From the NCBI RefSeq assembly GCF_000175575.2, contig NZ_CP005986.1:1808714-1872713 (forward strand): a stretch of 64,000 nucleotides of DNA, given 5' to 3'. The notes below the pieces were generated by a model. The model was given only the letters and a program-made list of their open reading frames with translations. It was not told the origin of the DNA and made no database searches. The DNA is from Acidithiobacillus caldus ATCC 51756. Its GTDB lineage: Bacteria > Pseudomonadota > Gammaproteobacteria > Acidithiobacillales > Acidithiobacillaceae. Positions 40,600-48,717 of this stretch are shown one piece after another. The stretch's first letter is position 1. Each line of letters opens with the position of its first letter. The position numbers and the translations under genes were made by a program.

Positions 40600-40893
40600 T
40601 CACTCTCCCTTGAGAATTTCCTGGACGATGGCGGAGATGCTGATCTGCTTTCCCATTTCCGCTTCCAGCCGGAGGAGCTTTTCCTGGGCGGCTGGGGTGA
40701 TGGAAATGGCAAAGGGTTCGTAGGGCGGCAAGGGGTGGATGCGGCTTGCCCTGCGCAGCCCGATACGCACCAGATCCGTGAGGCTGGCTGCTTCGAGGGC
40801 TGTGCTCACTCGGTGATTGCGCGCTTCGGGATCCTGTCGCCATTCCTCGGCGATGAGGTCGCGGCGCAGCCGGGGATGAATGTAGGAACGCAT
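40600..40893 (-). CDS. Small DNA-binding-like protein upstream of parA
   Basis: A 97-residue protein starting at ATG 40893, ending five bases before parA. A basic N-terminus (RSYIHPRLRRDLIAEEWRQD) precedes FAISITPAAQEKLLRLEAEM and KQISISAIVQEILKG, a strand plus two helices reminiscent of ribbon-helix-helix repressors. A role in autoregulating parAB would be typical, but is inferred. Confidence 0.6.
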   Translation of the reverse strand: MRSYIHPRLRRDLIAEEWRQDPEARNHRVSTALEAASLTDLVRIGLRRASRIHPLPPYEPFAISITPAAQEKLLRLEAEMGKQISISAIVQEILKGE

Positions 40894-40905
40894 GCTCGTC
40901 TCCCT

Positions 40906-42186
40906 TTACGGTTCTGGATACGGATCGATGGTGGTGGGTTGGGCTGGCGATCGGGGATTGGCCGAAGTCGCCACGAGATTGGTGCCGTGCCGGTAGGGAC
41001 CGGGGAACACCAGGTCCTTGGTGACCACCACATTGAAGGCGTATCCGGGCCGGATGGTCAGGGTAGGCGCGATGTTGACGTACTTCTGGAACATCTGCGC
41101 CTCCGCCTGCCCAAAGGTCTGGGCGAGGGCCTGTTCGCCGTCCTGCAGGGCCTGGTTGCCAGTCACCCCCGTCGTATTCGTGCTGGTGCTCGTCGGGCTC
41201 GCAACGGCCATGCCCACGTCGATGAGCGACAGCAGCAGGGCATTCTTGAAGATCGTCCAGGTGTGGTTGTTCACCAGATCGTGGAAACCGGCGTAGCCAT
41301 CGGGCGCGGTCCCCGGCATCTTGGACAGCTGGATATAGGTGCCATTGGGGAATTCGATGCGGGTCCAGGCGACGTTTACCCGGGTCTGTCCCATGGCACT
41401 GGAAGCTGCGTATTGGCCGATGAGCCGGGATCCCGCCGGGATGAGGACGTAGGCGCCGTTCAGGCTGTTGTAGACGGGATGGGGAACCACGGCGGTGACC
41501 TGGCCCGGGATGTCCGATTTGATGCCGGTCGTAAGAATCCCCGGAATGACGGTTCCCTGGAGGAGTTCGTAGGGACTCACTTCCTTGCGCACCAGGTGCG
41601 TGCTGTAGACGCTTACCGATGCATCTGAAGGTTTCTGGCTTGCGGCTTTTGCCATCGCCAGGGACTGTGCCAGGGCATCGGACGCCGTCATGCCGGTAGG
41701 CTGCAAGGACAGCGGCTCACCGGCTGACGGGCCGCTCCAGGAAATCACCTTTCCGCCGGAGCCACCCTGCTGTCCGAGCGCCTGCTGAAAGGCCAGCATC
41801 TGCGGACTGGGCCGTGTGTTTTGCGGCGCATTTACGGGTGGTACTTCTGCTGGAGCAGAAGCGGCACTCGCCTTTGAAACAGCCGATTTGGCCGGAGCCG
41901 ACGGCGTGCTGGGCTTCGGGGTCGATATGCTGGGAGCGGACTTGGGCTGTGGCGCTATTTCTGGCGCCTTGTGGGGATGCATGGGCGCCGGTTTGGCAGC
42001 ACCACCAAAACCGTGCAGCGCACCGATGGCCCAAAAGCCACCGGCGGCGATGGCGACGACCCCCACGACGGTGAAGGCCGCGATCTTGCCCGATCGCAGG
42101 TGGGCACCCAGTTGGGTTTTGTCCGGGATCAGGTTTCCCCGGACCTTTTTGGAGCGTTCGCCAGCAGGCGTGCTGTTGTCCGCCAT
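40906..42186 (-). CDS. trbI: TrbI/VirB10 channel protein
   Basis: A 426-residue protein with one N-terminal membrane helix (IAAFTVVGVVAIAAGGFWAI), a Pro/Ala/Lys-rich periplasmic linker, and the VirB10 C-terminal barrel: SPYELLQGTVIPGILTTGIK, GQVTAVVPHPVYNSLNGAYV, IPAGSRLIGQYAASSAMGQT, GYAGFHDLVNNHTW. It spans both membranes in the type IV secretion core. It starts three bases after trbG ends. Confidence 0.93.
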   Translation of the reverse strand: MADNSTPAGERSKKVRGNLIPDKTQLGAHLRSGKIAAFTVVGVVAIAAGGFWAIGALHGFGGAAKPAPMHPHKAPEIAPQPKSAPSISTPKPSTPSAPAKSAVSKASAASAPAEVPPVNAPQNTRPSPQMLAFQQALGQQGGSGGKVISWSGPSAGEPLSLQPTGMTASDALAQSLAMAKAASQKPSDASVSVYSTHLVRKEVSPYELLQGTVIPGILTTGIKSDIPGQVTAVVPHPVYNSLNGAYVLIPAGSRLIGQYAASSAMGQTRVNVAWTRIEFPNGTYIQLSKMPGTAPDGYAGFHDLVNNHTWTIFKNALLLSLIDVGMAVASPTSTSTNTTGVTGNQALQDGEQALAQTFGQAEAQMFQKYVNIAPTLTIRPGYAFNVVVTKDLVFPGPYRHGTNLVATSANPRSPAQPTTIDPYPEP

Positions 42187-42189
42187 GGG

Positions 42190-43404
42190 TCAATGTCCCT
42201 CGTGCACGATTTTGACGACCTTGCCGGAATCGCCTTTGCCGGCAATGAGCAGGATTTTGGGCGGTACCCCATCGACGATGTAGTACCCATCGCGGAACGT
42301 GGTATTCACGATGGCGTTTTGTCCTGCGGCGTTCTCGGCCAGTATCGAGGGGATGCCGCCGTGGCTTCCCTGCCCCGGTCGGAATTGGATGAAGGTCTGT
42401 TTGCCGTCGTCAAAGACCCGCTCCGGCAGGATGGACCGGCAATCGCTGTTGCTGAACCAACCCCCGCCAGCGCAGCGCATTTTCCAGCGAAAGTCGAGAT
42501 CGCTTGGATCGATGGAAGGCAGTACGGCTACCGTTTCGGCTTGGACCTTTTTCTGGAAATTGGCCTGGCGTTTAGCCGAAGCCTGCCAACGTATCAGGAT
42601 GTCCTCGGGATAGTAGAAGCCGACCATGGGGGTATAGCGGTTTTTGTCGCTCACCACCTCGATGGGGTAATTCATCGGCTTGCCGGAGGGCGACGTGCCG
42701 GTGATGATGAGGTTCCCGTGCAGTCCGGCAAACCGCGGCGTGATGGCAAGTTCCGGCTGATTGCCGACCATCAGGGTGTTCGTTTGCCAATAGGCGGGAG
42801 AGAGGCCAACCCCCTTGGGGTCTTGCATGCCTCGCTGCAGCACGATGATGGACGTATGCAGGGGAGCCGTGACCAGGGTGGGATAAGACTGGCCATAGGC
42901 GTAGAGGATCTCGCCGTTGGTGCCAACGATGGGCGGAAGGTTACGCAGCCGTCCGGCCTGGTAGGCCTGCATGAGTGCCTCTTCCGCAGCCTGCTTGCTG
43001 AGCTTCGAGATCTTCCCTTCCGGGGGTGCCTGAATAGCCTGCTCCCAGACCTCCGTCGAACTCTCGGGTTTCCCTACCGTCGGCTGGGCATTCGGTTGCT
43101 GGACAGTGGCCACGCCTGGATTCCCGCCCGAAGGGTTTCCACCCGATGGCATTGCCTGAGCCTGGCCAGATATCGGAGGCACTTCACCAGGGATCCCATT
43201 GGGGGCGGCAGGTCCTGCGGACGGCAGTCCTGCGGACGGCGAGTTGCCCCCCGCAGGGTTATTGCTGCCCGCAGGGCCCGCAGGGGTGCTGCTTTGGGGA
43301 GGAAGGGAGGAAGACGGGGAAGTCACCACCCCCGCGCTGCTCGAGGCGCTGACCAGTAGAGCAACCGCTGCCGATACGACCGGGAGAATGTGGGTTTTAC
43401 GCAT
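42190..43404 (-). CDS. trbG: TrbG/VirB9 outer-membrane core protein
   Basis: A 404-residue protein. ATG 43404 behind GGAG is preferred to ATG 43416. A signal peptide (ILPVVSAAVALLVSASSSAG) precedes a long linker with modular-repeat code (GSNNPAGGNSPSAGLPSAG), then the VirB9 domain: GEILYAYGQSYPTLVTAPLH, TGTSPSGKPMNYPIEVVSDK, PERVFDDGKQTFIQF and the terminal VPPKILLIAGKGDSGKVVK. It is part of the outer-membrane core complex. Confidence 0.92.
   Translation of the reverse strand: MRKTHILPVVSAAVALLVSASSSAGVVTSPSSSLPPQSSTPAGPAGSNNPAGGNSPSAGLPSAGPAAPNGIPGEVPPISGQAQAMPSGGNPSGGNPGVATVQQPNAQPTVGKPESSTEVWEQAIQAPPEGKISKLSKQAAEEALMQAYQAGRLRNLPPIVGTNGEILYAYGQSYPTLVTAPLHTSIIVLQRGMQDPKGVGLSPAYWQTNTLMVGNQPELAITPRFAGLHGNLIITGTSPSGKPMNYPIEVVSDKNRYTPMVGFYYPEDILIRWQASAKRQANFQKKVQAETVAVLPSIDPSDLDFRWKMRCAGGGWFSNSDCRSILPERVFDDGKQTFIQFRPGQGSHGGIPSILAENAAGQNAIVNTTFRDGYYIVDGVPPKILLIAGKGDSGKVVKIVHEGH
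43209..43289 (-). repeat. GC-rich modular repeat cluster inside trbG
   Basis: CCGTCCGCAGGACTGCCGTC on the minus strand and CCCCGCAGG-type modules encode part of the TrbG linker. Confidence 0.7.
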
Positions 43405-43415
43405 GCCCTGCTCCA

Positions 43416-44108
43416 TTAGGGAATCCGGTTCCAGTTGAAGTTGGTGATGAAGATGCCGAAGGGATCGACCTTGAGGATCTTGGGGTTATTGGAAACGGGC
43501 TCGATGCGGTAGGTGACGTTCCCCTCGTAATCGCGTTGCCACTGGATTTCTCCGCCAGAGCCATACTGGGTTTCCGTCCACTGCACCTGCATCGTGCCGC
43601 CCTTGGCGGTTGGGGTACCCAGGGGCAAGATCGAGGTGATCTCCACCGTTCGCCCGCCCAGGTTCTTGCTGTAGTTGGAGTACGGGTTGTGGCGCTGGTA
43701 ATAGGCCGTCAGCGCCTGACTCTCCTTGTTTCCGACGATGTCGTAGGTGGAGGTATAGATCTGCTTTTCTGCCGCGACGACGGGGAGCCGTTCGCGCACC
43801 CGGCGCACCCAGTTGGCGATGACGTGGCGCACGACCGGCAGGTCGTAGGTCCCGGCCCGCACGGCTTCGGCCAGATGCACGGTGTCGCCCATCTTGTCCA
43901 CTTCGACCACGTAGGGGACCACATGCACCCGATCCGCCTCGTACACCATGCCGGCACCGAACACCAGAGCGATGCCGATGGAGACGAAGGCCATGGTCCG
44001 CCAGTTGCGGGCCTGAGCAATGTAGTCCCCGTAGCGTTCGAGCCATTCCCGGCGTGCGAGGAGGTATTCCTCTTTGGTCTTACCGGTTTCCTTGCCTTGG
44101 TCTGCCAT
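43416..44108 (-). CDS. trbF: TrbF/VirB8 inner-membrane protein
   Basis: A 230-residue protein. ATG 44108 (ADQGKETGKTKEEYLLARRE) is chosen because the upstream frame consists of modular repeats. One membrane helix (MAFVSIGIALVFGAGMVYEA) is followed by the VirB8 periplasmic domain with VVEVDKMGDTVHL, AYYQRHNPYSNYSK and VQWTETQYGSGGEIQWQRDY. It nucleates the transfer channel. It is the first gene of the trbF-trbG-trbI-parAB run, with box A 30 bp upstream. Confidence 0.9.
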   Translation of the reverse strand: MADQGKETGKTKEEYLLARREWLERYGDYIAQARNWRTMAFVSIGIALVFGAGMVYEADRVHVVPYVVEVDKMGDTVHLAEAVRAGTYDLPVVRHVIANWVRRVRERLPVVAAEKQIYTSTYDIVGNKESQALTAYYQRHNPYSNYSKNLGGRTVEITSILPLGTPTAKGGTMQVQWTETQYGSGGEIQWQRDYEGNVTYRIEPVSNNPKILKVDPFGIFITNFNWNRIP

Positions 44109-44137
44109 ACCTGCCCCTGAAACGTTCCGTTCGCCTT

Positions 44138-44145
44138 GGTATAGC
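44138..44145 (-). promoter_or_regulatory. Box A promoter element before trbF
   Basis: On the minus strand GCTATACC within CCCCTCTGCTATACCAAGG, 30 bp before ATG 44108. Confidence 0.6.
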
Positions 44146-44167
44146 AGAGGGGGGTAACGATAGGTCG

Positions 44168-44345
44168 CGAGTCCCCCTGCGGGGCGCACCGCTGCGCGGG
44201 GCAGAATCGCCGGGCGCAGACATACCGTCCGCAGCCCTGCCGTCCGCAGGACCCCCTGCCGGGTGCAGCCCCTGCCGTGCGCAGGCGTGCCGCCGGCAGG
44301 GCCCGTGCCGGGCGCAGCACCCCACGAGGCGCACGGGCTACGCCG
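44168..44345. repeat. GC-rich modular repeat cluster upstream of trbF
   Basis: Intergenic modules (CCCTGCGGGGCGCACCGCTG, CCGTCCGCAGGACCCCCTGC, CGTGCCGCCGGCAGGGC) directly upstream of the trbF promoter box, a layout like the cluster at 34228. Confidence 0.8.
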
Positions 44346-44485
44346 CGCGGTATTGACATTAACGGGCGATCGACCTATCGTTTCATCCAGCCGCGGGTAA
44401 TTCCTGAGCCACTCCGGACCCCGATGCAAAGGGCTCCTAAGCGCGGTGTGAACGCGTGGAACTCAGGGTCTGCCACCCTATCACC

Positions 44486-44520
44486 AAGGCTCCGGCTTAC
44501 GGGTCGGAGCCTTTCTGTTT
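44486..44520. terminator. Hairpin with T-rich tail
   Basis: AAGGCTCCG pairs with CGGAGCCTT across GCTTACGGGT, followed by TCTGTTT. It could stop plus-strand transcription entering the DUF3800 remnant, or minus-strand transcription. About 90 bp upstream (44400-44485) no gene is visible. Confidence 0.6.
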
Positions 44521-44523
44521 AGA

Positions 44524-45153
44524 GCGGGCAATTTCGACTTCAGCCCGAAGGGCACCTGCTACTTCGTGCTGACCAGCGTAAGCACGCGGCGCCCCTTCAC
44601 CGCGCATGGTCCGCTGGATGACTACAAGCACGATTGCCTGGAATTCGGGCTCGACACCGAATATTTCCACTGCGCTGAGGACAATCCGCGGGTGCGCGGC
44701 CGTGTATTCGAGTTGATCGCCGGGCATCTGGACGGTCTGCGCATCGACAGTCTGATCGTGGAGAAGCCCAAGACCGTTCCGGCATTGCGCGAGGATAGGC
44801 GCTTCTACCCGGAGATGCTGGGCTACCTGCTCAAGTTCGTCCTGCCCAAAGAGATCGAGTCGGGGGCGGAAGAGGTCATCGTCATCACGGACACCGTTCC
44901 GGTTCAGAAGAAGCGGCAAGCCATCGAAAAGGCCATCCAGCAGGCATTGGCCAAGATGCTTCCGGCGGGGATGAGTTACCGCATCCTGCATCACGCGTCA
45001 CGCTCGCACTACGGCTTGCAGGTGGCGGACTATTGCTGCTGGGCGGTGTTCAGAAAGTGGCAGCGGAGTGAAACGGAGCACTACGACCGGATCAGAGCTG
45101 CGGTGCGCAGCGAGTTCGACATTTTTCGCACCGGCACGAGGTACTACTACTGA
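44524..45153 (+). pseudogene. DUF3800 protein, 5'-truncated
   Basis: The frame GNFDFSPKGTCYFVLTSVST...TGRYYY-like end matches DUF3800 proteins, which normally begin with a short strand ending LDESG. Here the first residues are replaced by sequence from the adjacent hairpin (LFRAGNFDF), with no start codon before GTG 44566. Conserved later parts, VIVEKPKTVPALREDRRFY and SRSHYGLQVADYCCWAVFRK, are intact. DUF3800 is RNase H-like and common on mobile elements. It is probably non-functional unless the GTG is used. Confidence 0.6.
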
Positions 45154-45587
45154 TGCCAAGTCTTGCCCGGAAAAAATTGACCCCCCCGACTACTCCGTCG
45201 CCGGAGAGAGCCCCTTGGGCTCTTGTCATCGGGGGGGAACCTTTGATCGGAAGTTTACCCTCTTCCCCTGCAGGACGCAAGGGAGCTCTTCGGGTGCCGG
45301 AAACCGTCGGGGTGCGCCATGGGTCAGGCGCTCGCCCAATGAAAACGGCCGCCCCCGGTTACACCAGGCGACGACCGCCGAACGGGCATTCCCGTTCCCG
45401 ACATTAGGCTAGCACAATAATGATCCAACAAGCAACTAGCGCGGAAAAACGGAGCACAACAACCGGGTAAGGCCCGCCGTGCGGAGCGGATTCAAAACCA
45501 CAAGATTTTTCTGGGAAAATCCCCACCGGGAGTACTCGCCCCTACGGCGAGCAACCGACCCGCGACCCGTGACCCGTGACTCGGGAC
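45154..45587. other. Non-coding region with strong inverted repeats
   Basis: About 430 bp without a credible gene. A run of C (from about 45180) can pair with TCGGGGGGG at about 45229-45237, enclosing the smaller hairpin AGAGCCCCTTGGGCTCT. Further on, CTCGCC and GGCGAG flank CCTAC near 45540. Such folds suit an untranslated RNA, an attenuator or a transfer origin, but none can be assigned. At 45559-45590 is ACCCGCGACCCGTGACCCGT, related to the traF start region. Confidence 0.4.
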
Positions 45588-46766
45588 TTACCTATTTTCC
45601 GCCTCGATCTCCGGCGCTCCCAAAAGCCTTCCCCACGCCCAGGCGGTGTTGCGCTGCACCAGAGGAATCCCGGTACCCTGCGCCCACCACTCGTTGTTGG
45701 TCAGCAAAACCACCTGCGGTTGCTGAATCAGGGCTTCCATCCACACGAAGGGCAAGAGCTGGTCGTAGCAGATACTCGCCCAGGCCCGCACACCGTCGAT
45801 CTTTCGCACGGGTTCCCACCAGGCGGCCCGATACCCCACATTCTGGCTGTCGACGTAGCCTGTGCCCCGCGACCAGGGGTGCCACATGGATACGGGTACC
45901 GGAAAAGCGGAATCGAACAGCACCTCAGGGGCCTTGCCTTTTTGAAAGGCAACGATGGAGTCCGTCAATAGGCCGACCTGTCGCGGTACCGACAGGCCCA
46001 TGAGCCAAATCTGGCCCCTGGGCACCGCCTGTTGTATGGCCCAGGCATTACCGGCCCAATCGGTCTCCAGGGTTTCTGGGAGCAAGAGCACCCGTGCTCC
46101 CCGCCCCTTCGCCAGGGTCTCTTCCAGAATGCGCCGATGCCGCGCCAGATTGGCCTGCACGTTGGGGACCGCCGGCCCCATGTCGAGGTCGATACCTCGC
46201 CACCCTGCAGGCACCATACCCGGACGGAACCACAGGAGATTGAACCCCAGAAGCAGGGTGAGTAGTGCCAGTGCCAGCCAATCCAGGCGTCGCCCGAGTC
46301 CGATGACGACTGCCAGCAGAAGCCCTATTCCCCATACGCCGGATCCCGGAAAGAAGAACCCGGCGGACGCGAGCGGTGACATCCAGTCGAAAAAGGCCAT
46401 GGGCGGCACCAAGGCATCGAAGAGCAAGACCAGCGCCGCCTTCCACGGACGGTCGGCAACCGTCCACCCCATGGCCAGGGCCGTGGCGGACCCAAGCCAC
46501 AAGGCCGCTCCCTCCCAGATGGGCGCGTGGCTACCGAAAAACACCGCCACCCCGCGCACCAACCCAATGCTGCCCGCAGCATAGTAGGACAGGGCGACGG
46601 CAAAGCGCATCCAGGTTTTTCCCTGAATCCGAACGAGCCAAACCAGGACGATCGACAGCGCGGGTCCAACCCAGTGCAGCGGCAGCATCCACGACGCTCC
46701 CAGCGCCGCCGCCACCGCCATGGAGCCCAGGACCTTGAGGAAAGCATCCCTGTGCTCAGCCAGCAT
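45588..46766 (-). CDS. traB: TraB-like conjugal transfer protein (Lnt/nitrilase-related)
   Basis: A 392-residue protein. ATG 46766 is chosen since it overlaps the previous gene by 11 bases; the longer frame runs through that gene. The N-terminal half has six or more membrane segments (VLGSMAVAAALGASWMLPLH, WIGLLLAVVIGL). The C-terminal half is a carbon-nitrogen hydrolase with LLLPETLETDW (Glu) and WASICYDQLLPF (Cys). This is the Ti-plasmid TraB type, related to apolipoprotein N-acyltransferase, and it may modify transfer lipoproteins. Confidence 0.78.
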   Translation of the reverse strand: MLAEHRDAFLKVLGSMAVAAALGASWMLPLHWVGPALSIVLVWLVRIQGKTWMRFAVALSYYAAGSIGLVRGVAVFFGSHAPIWEGAALWLGSATALAMGWTVADRPWKAALVLLFDALVPPMAFFDWMSPLASAGFFFPGSGVWGIGLLLAVVIGLGRRLDWLALALLTLLLGFNLLWFRPGMVPAGWRGIDLDMGPAVPNVQANLARHRRILEETLAKGRGARVLLLPETLETDWAGNAWAIQQAVPRGQIWLMGLSVPRQVGLLTDSIVAFQKGKAPEVLFDSAFPVPVSMWHPWSRGTGYVDSQNVGYRAAWWEPVRKIDGVRAWASICYDQLLPFVWMEALIQQPQVVLLTNNEWWAQGTGIPLVQRNTAWAWGRLLGAPEIEAENR

Positions 46767-47013
46767 CCGACGCAAGTGCTGCTTCCTGGGCCACCTTTGC
46801 GGCGATGCTCTCCCATTTCCGGCGAAACGCCGGGTCGGCGGATTCGACCAGAACCGTCCCAAAGGCAATGGCGTTGCGGATACGGGACGCAAACTGGTCG
46901 TACTCGCCCGCTACGATCCTAGTCTCTCCCGACCAGGACAACACGTTCCAGACCCGTCCCGAACGGGAACGGATGGTGGCGATGGGTTCGACTGCTCCGG
47001 TTTTCTCGATCAA
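46756..47013 (-). CDS. Small hypothetical protein upstream of traB
   Basis: An 85-residue protein; TTG 47013 overlaps the preceding stop (TTGA). WNVLSWSGETRIVAGEYDQF then FASRIRNAIAFGTVLVES suggests an alpha/beta fold. No family recognised. Overlap with traB suggests co-translation. Confidence 0.55.
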   Translation of the reverse strand: MIEKTGAVEPIATIRSRSGRVWNVLSWSGETRIVAGEYDQFASRIRNAIAFGTVLVESADPAFRRKWESIAAKVAQEAALASDAG

Positions 47014-47264
47014 TGCAGCACCTCCACCTTCTTTTGGCTCCCATCAATCCGCGCCCACTTGACCTGCAGCCGTTCGAGTGCCGCATCGGGGGAAATGTCG
47101 AGCAGCAGGAAAAGCCGGCAGGCCAACCAGCCATGCAACCACTTCCGTGCTTCCAATTCGCCCGGTCGAAAAGAGGTCTCGACCGCATCCAGCAGCACCG
47201 ACGCGATGAACTGCCGGTCGCGTAACACGTCCTGCTCCAACAACGAATCCGCAACCCAATGCAC
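47010..47264 (-). CDS. Small helical hypothetical protein
   Basis: An 84-residue protein. GTG 47264 lies seven bases after AAGGAGG, so the longer frame from ATG 47294 is rejected. Helical, with LEARKWLHGWLACRLFLLLD. First gene of the unit leading to traB, with box A 32 bp upstream. Function unknown. Confidence 0.55.
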   Translation of the reverse strand: MHWVADSLLEQDVLRDRQFIASVLLDAVETSFRPGELEARKWLHGWLACRLFLLLDISPDAALERLQVKWARIDGSQKKVEVLH

Positions 47265-47295
47265 CAGAATTCCTCCTTCACACGGCTTCTGCATC

Positions 47296-47303
47296 GGTAT
47301 AGC
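47296..47303 (-). promoter_or_regulatory. Box A promoter element of traB unit
   Basis: On the minus strand GCTATACC within GGATGCGCTATACCGATGC, 32 bp before GTG 47264. Confidence 0.6.
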
Positions 47304-47310
47304 GCATCCC

Positions 47311-47400
47311 CTTGGCAGGCCTTGCAGGCGGCAGGCCTTGCAGGCGGCGGGCTGCGCCCCGCAGGGGGTCCTGCGGACGGCGGTCCTGCCGGCGGCACGC
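47311..47400. repeat. GC-rich modular repeat cluster between divergent promoter boxes
   Basis: CCTTGCAGGCGGCAGG twice, then GGGCTGCGCCCCGCAGGGGG and CCTGCGGACGGCGG, between the minus-strand box at 47296 and the plus-strand box at 47448. Confidence 0.8.
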
Positions 47401-47447
47401 CTGCTGGCGGTGGGGCGCGGTGGTGAAAGCTATATCCACGAGAAGGA

Positions 47448-47455
47448 GCTATACC
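47448..47455 (+). promoter_or_regulatory. Box A promoter element
   Basis: GCTATACC within AGGAGCTATACCAGAACAACC, 35 bp before ATG 47490. Confidence 0.55.
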
Positions 47456-47489
47456 AGAACAACCATTGGCTCAGGACCAAAGCTTGGGA

Positions 47490-47927
47490 ATGCTATCCAC
47501 GGAGAAGGAGGAAATTACGGCGGGCTGCGCCCCGCAGGGGGGCCTTGCAGACGGCAGCCTTGCAGGCGGCGGGCTGCGCCCCGCAGGGAGATTGCGCCCC
47601 GCAGGGAGATTGCGCCCCGCAGGGGGATTGCTCCCCGCAGGGGGCCTTGCAGGCGGCGGGCCTGATAATGCAACTGCTGCCGGCGGCCCGGGTTGCGCCA
47701 CGACCCGTATCGCCGGAGCGGTTGCCAGCGCTATTACCATCCTCTGCGCATTGCTACTTGCCCTGGACGGCAACCCACCCATGCGCTGGCTCTTCGTGGG
47801 CTGGAGCGTGGCCAATACCCTGTGGGTCTTTTATGCCCTGCGCCTGCCCTCGATGTCCCTGCTCTCGAGTCAGATCGTGTTTTGCCTGATCGATGTGGCC
47901 GGGATGCTGCACTACTGGATTCTTTGA
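47490..47927 (+). CDS. Small membrane protein with repeat-derived N-terminus
   Basis: A 145-residue protein. ATG 47490 is preferred over TTG 47466, which is too close to the promoter box. Residues about 10-60 are encoded by modular repeats (GGLADGSLAGGGLRPAGRLR). Three hydrophobic segments follow (AGAVASAITILCALLLAL; WLFVGWSVANTLWVFYAL; SLLSSQIVFCLIDVAGML). The repeat part makes up a third of the protein and differs in kind from the membrane part. Function unknown. Confidence 0.6.
   Translation: MLSTEKEEITAGCAPQGGLADGSLAGGGLRPAGRLRPAGRLRPAGGLLPAGGLAGGGPDNATAAGGPGCATTRIAGAVASAITILCALLLALDGNPPMRWLFVGWSVANTLWVFYALRLPSMSLLSSQIVFCLIDVAGMLHYWIL
47516..47665 (+). repeat. GC-rich modular repeats with 18-bp tandem units
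   Basis: Includes two copies of CGCAGGGAGATTGCGCCC and one CGCAGGGGGATTGCTCCC in tandem, the last identical to the unit in dnaN (30382), flanked by CTTGCAGGCGGC modules. Confidence 0.8.
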
Positions 47928-47943
47928 ACCCGAAGGAGTACGC

Positions 47944-48717
47944 ATGTCGGATGCCGCAAAACCCACAAAGCCGGGAATTTCTGAGCCATTACGGAATTTT
48001 TACGCCCACCTGTTCGAGGCGATGGAAATCCTGATTGGAGAACACCAGAGTTTCGGAAACTGGGCCGTTGGGGGTATTCCCGATCTGCGACCGCAGAAGG
48101 CGCAGAAATCCCTGGGGCTGTGGTATGCCGATGGCGCGATTCCCGGTATCGCCGTTCCCGGTGCTGTGAGCCTGGCTCTGGTGCCGGGAGACACGCGCGT
48201 GGGACTCTTCTTGCCCTGTGCGGCCTTGCAAGGGAAAAACGGGATCACCTGGCTCGAAGATGTCCTGGCGCAGTCGTTCAATGGGGAGCGATGTTCCATC
48301 GTGCGCCGGGATGCCAACCAGGTGCTGTTCGATTACCACTTTTCGGGTGAACCCTTTGACCCGGCCAGCCTGCACGCCGCCATGCTGGAACCCGATGGCC
48401 CCATGGCGCAGATACTGGCCCAGCGGCTGGCCTACACCGTCTCGACCCTGTGGGTCAATGCCATTCGGGTGCTGTACGCCGATGGCAAGGTGGGGTCGGA
48501 CGATTTTCTGGTCCGTTCGATGCGACCGCTTGCTCCGGACGATCTGCGGGATTTGCCGTCTGGAGTGCTGGTGCAGAGCAACGAGATTGGGGACCGGGTG
48601 TACGTGAGCTACATCCGGGCACAGGCGACGGAAGCGCAGATACTCGACTACCTGCGCAAGATCGGGGTAGCTGGGGATCCGCTCACCGTCGAGCGACTGG
48701 AGGAGTCCGCGCTGTGA
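47944..48717 (+). CDS. Hypothetical protein preceding EAL-like gene
   Basis: A 257-residue soluble protein; ATG 47944 follows GAAGGAG. Segments such as VSLALVPGDTRVGLFLPCAA and WVNAIRVLYADGKVGSDDFL suggest an alpha/beta fold, but no family is recognised. The next gene's GTG overlaps its stop, so it probably works with the EAL-like protein. Confidence 0.6.
   Translation: MSDAAKPTKPGISEPLRNFYAHLFEAMEILIGEHQSFGNWAVGGIPDLRPQKAQKSLGLWYADGAIPGIAVPGAVSLALVPGDTRVGLFLPCAALQGKNGITWLEDVLAQSFNGERCSIVRRDANQVLFDYHFSGEPFDPASLHAAMLEPDGPMAQILAQRLAYTVSTLWVNAIRVLYADGKVGSDDFLVRSMRPLAPDDLRDLPSGVLVQSNEIGDRVYVSYIRAQATEAQILDYLRKIGVAGDPLTVERLEESAL

Noticed and set aside
42629-42640. GGTATAGC on the plus strand inside trbG, an apparent box A
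   Set aside because: It is within the VirB9-domain coding sequence and no minus-strand gene begins about 30 bp further on.
44400-44515. Possible tRNA or tmRNA 3' end near GTGGAACTCAGGGTCTGCCA
   Set aside because: No acceptor stem, anticodon arm or CCA could be assembled; the clear element is only a terminator-like hairpin.
45153-45407. Open frame of 84 codons after the DUF3800 remnant
   Set aside because: No ribosome-binding site, protein-unlike composition, and it runs through the strong inverted repeats.
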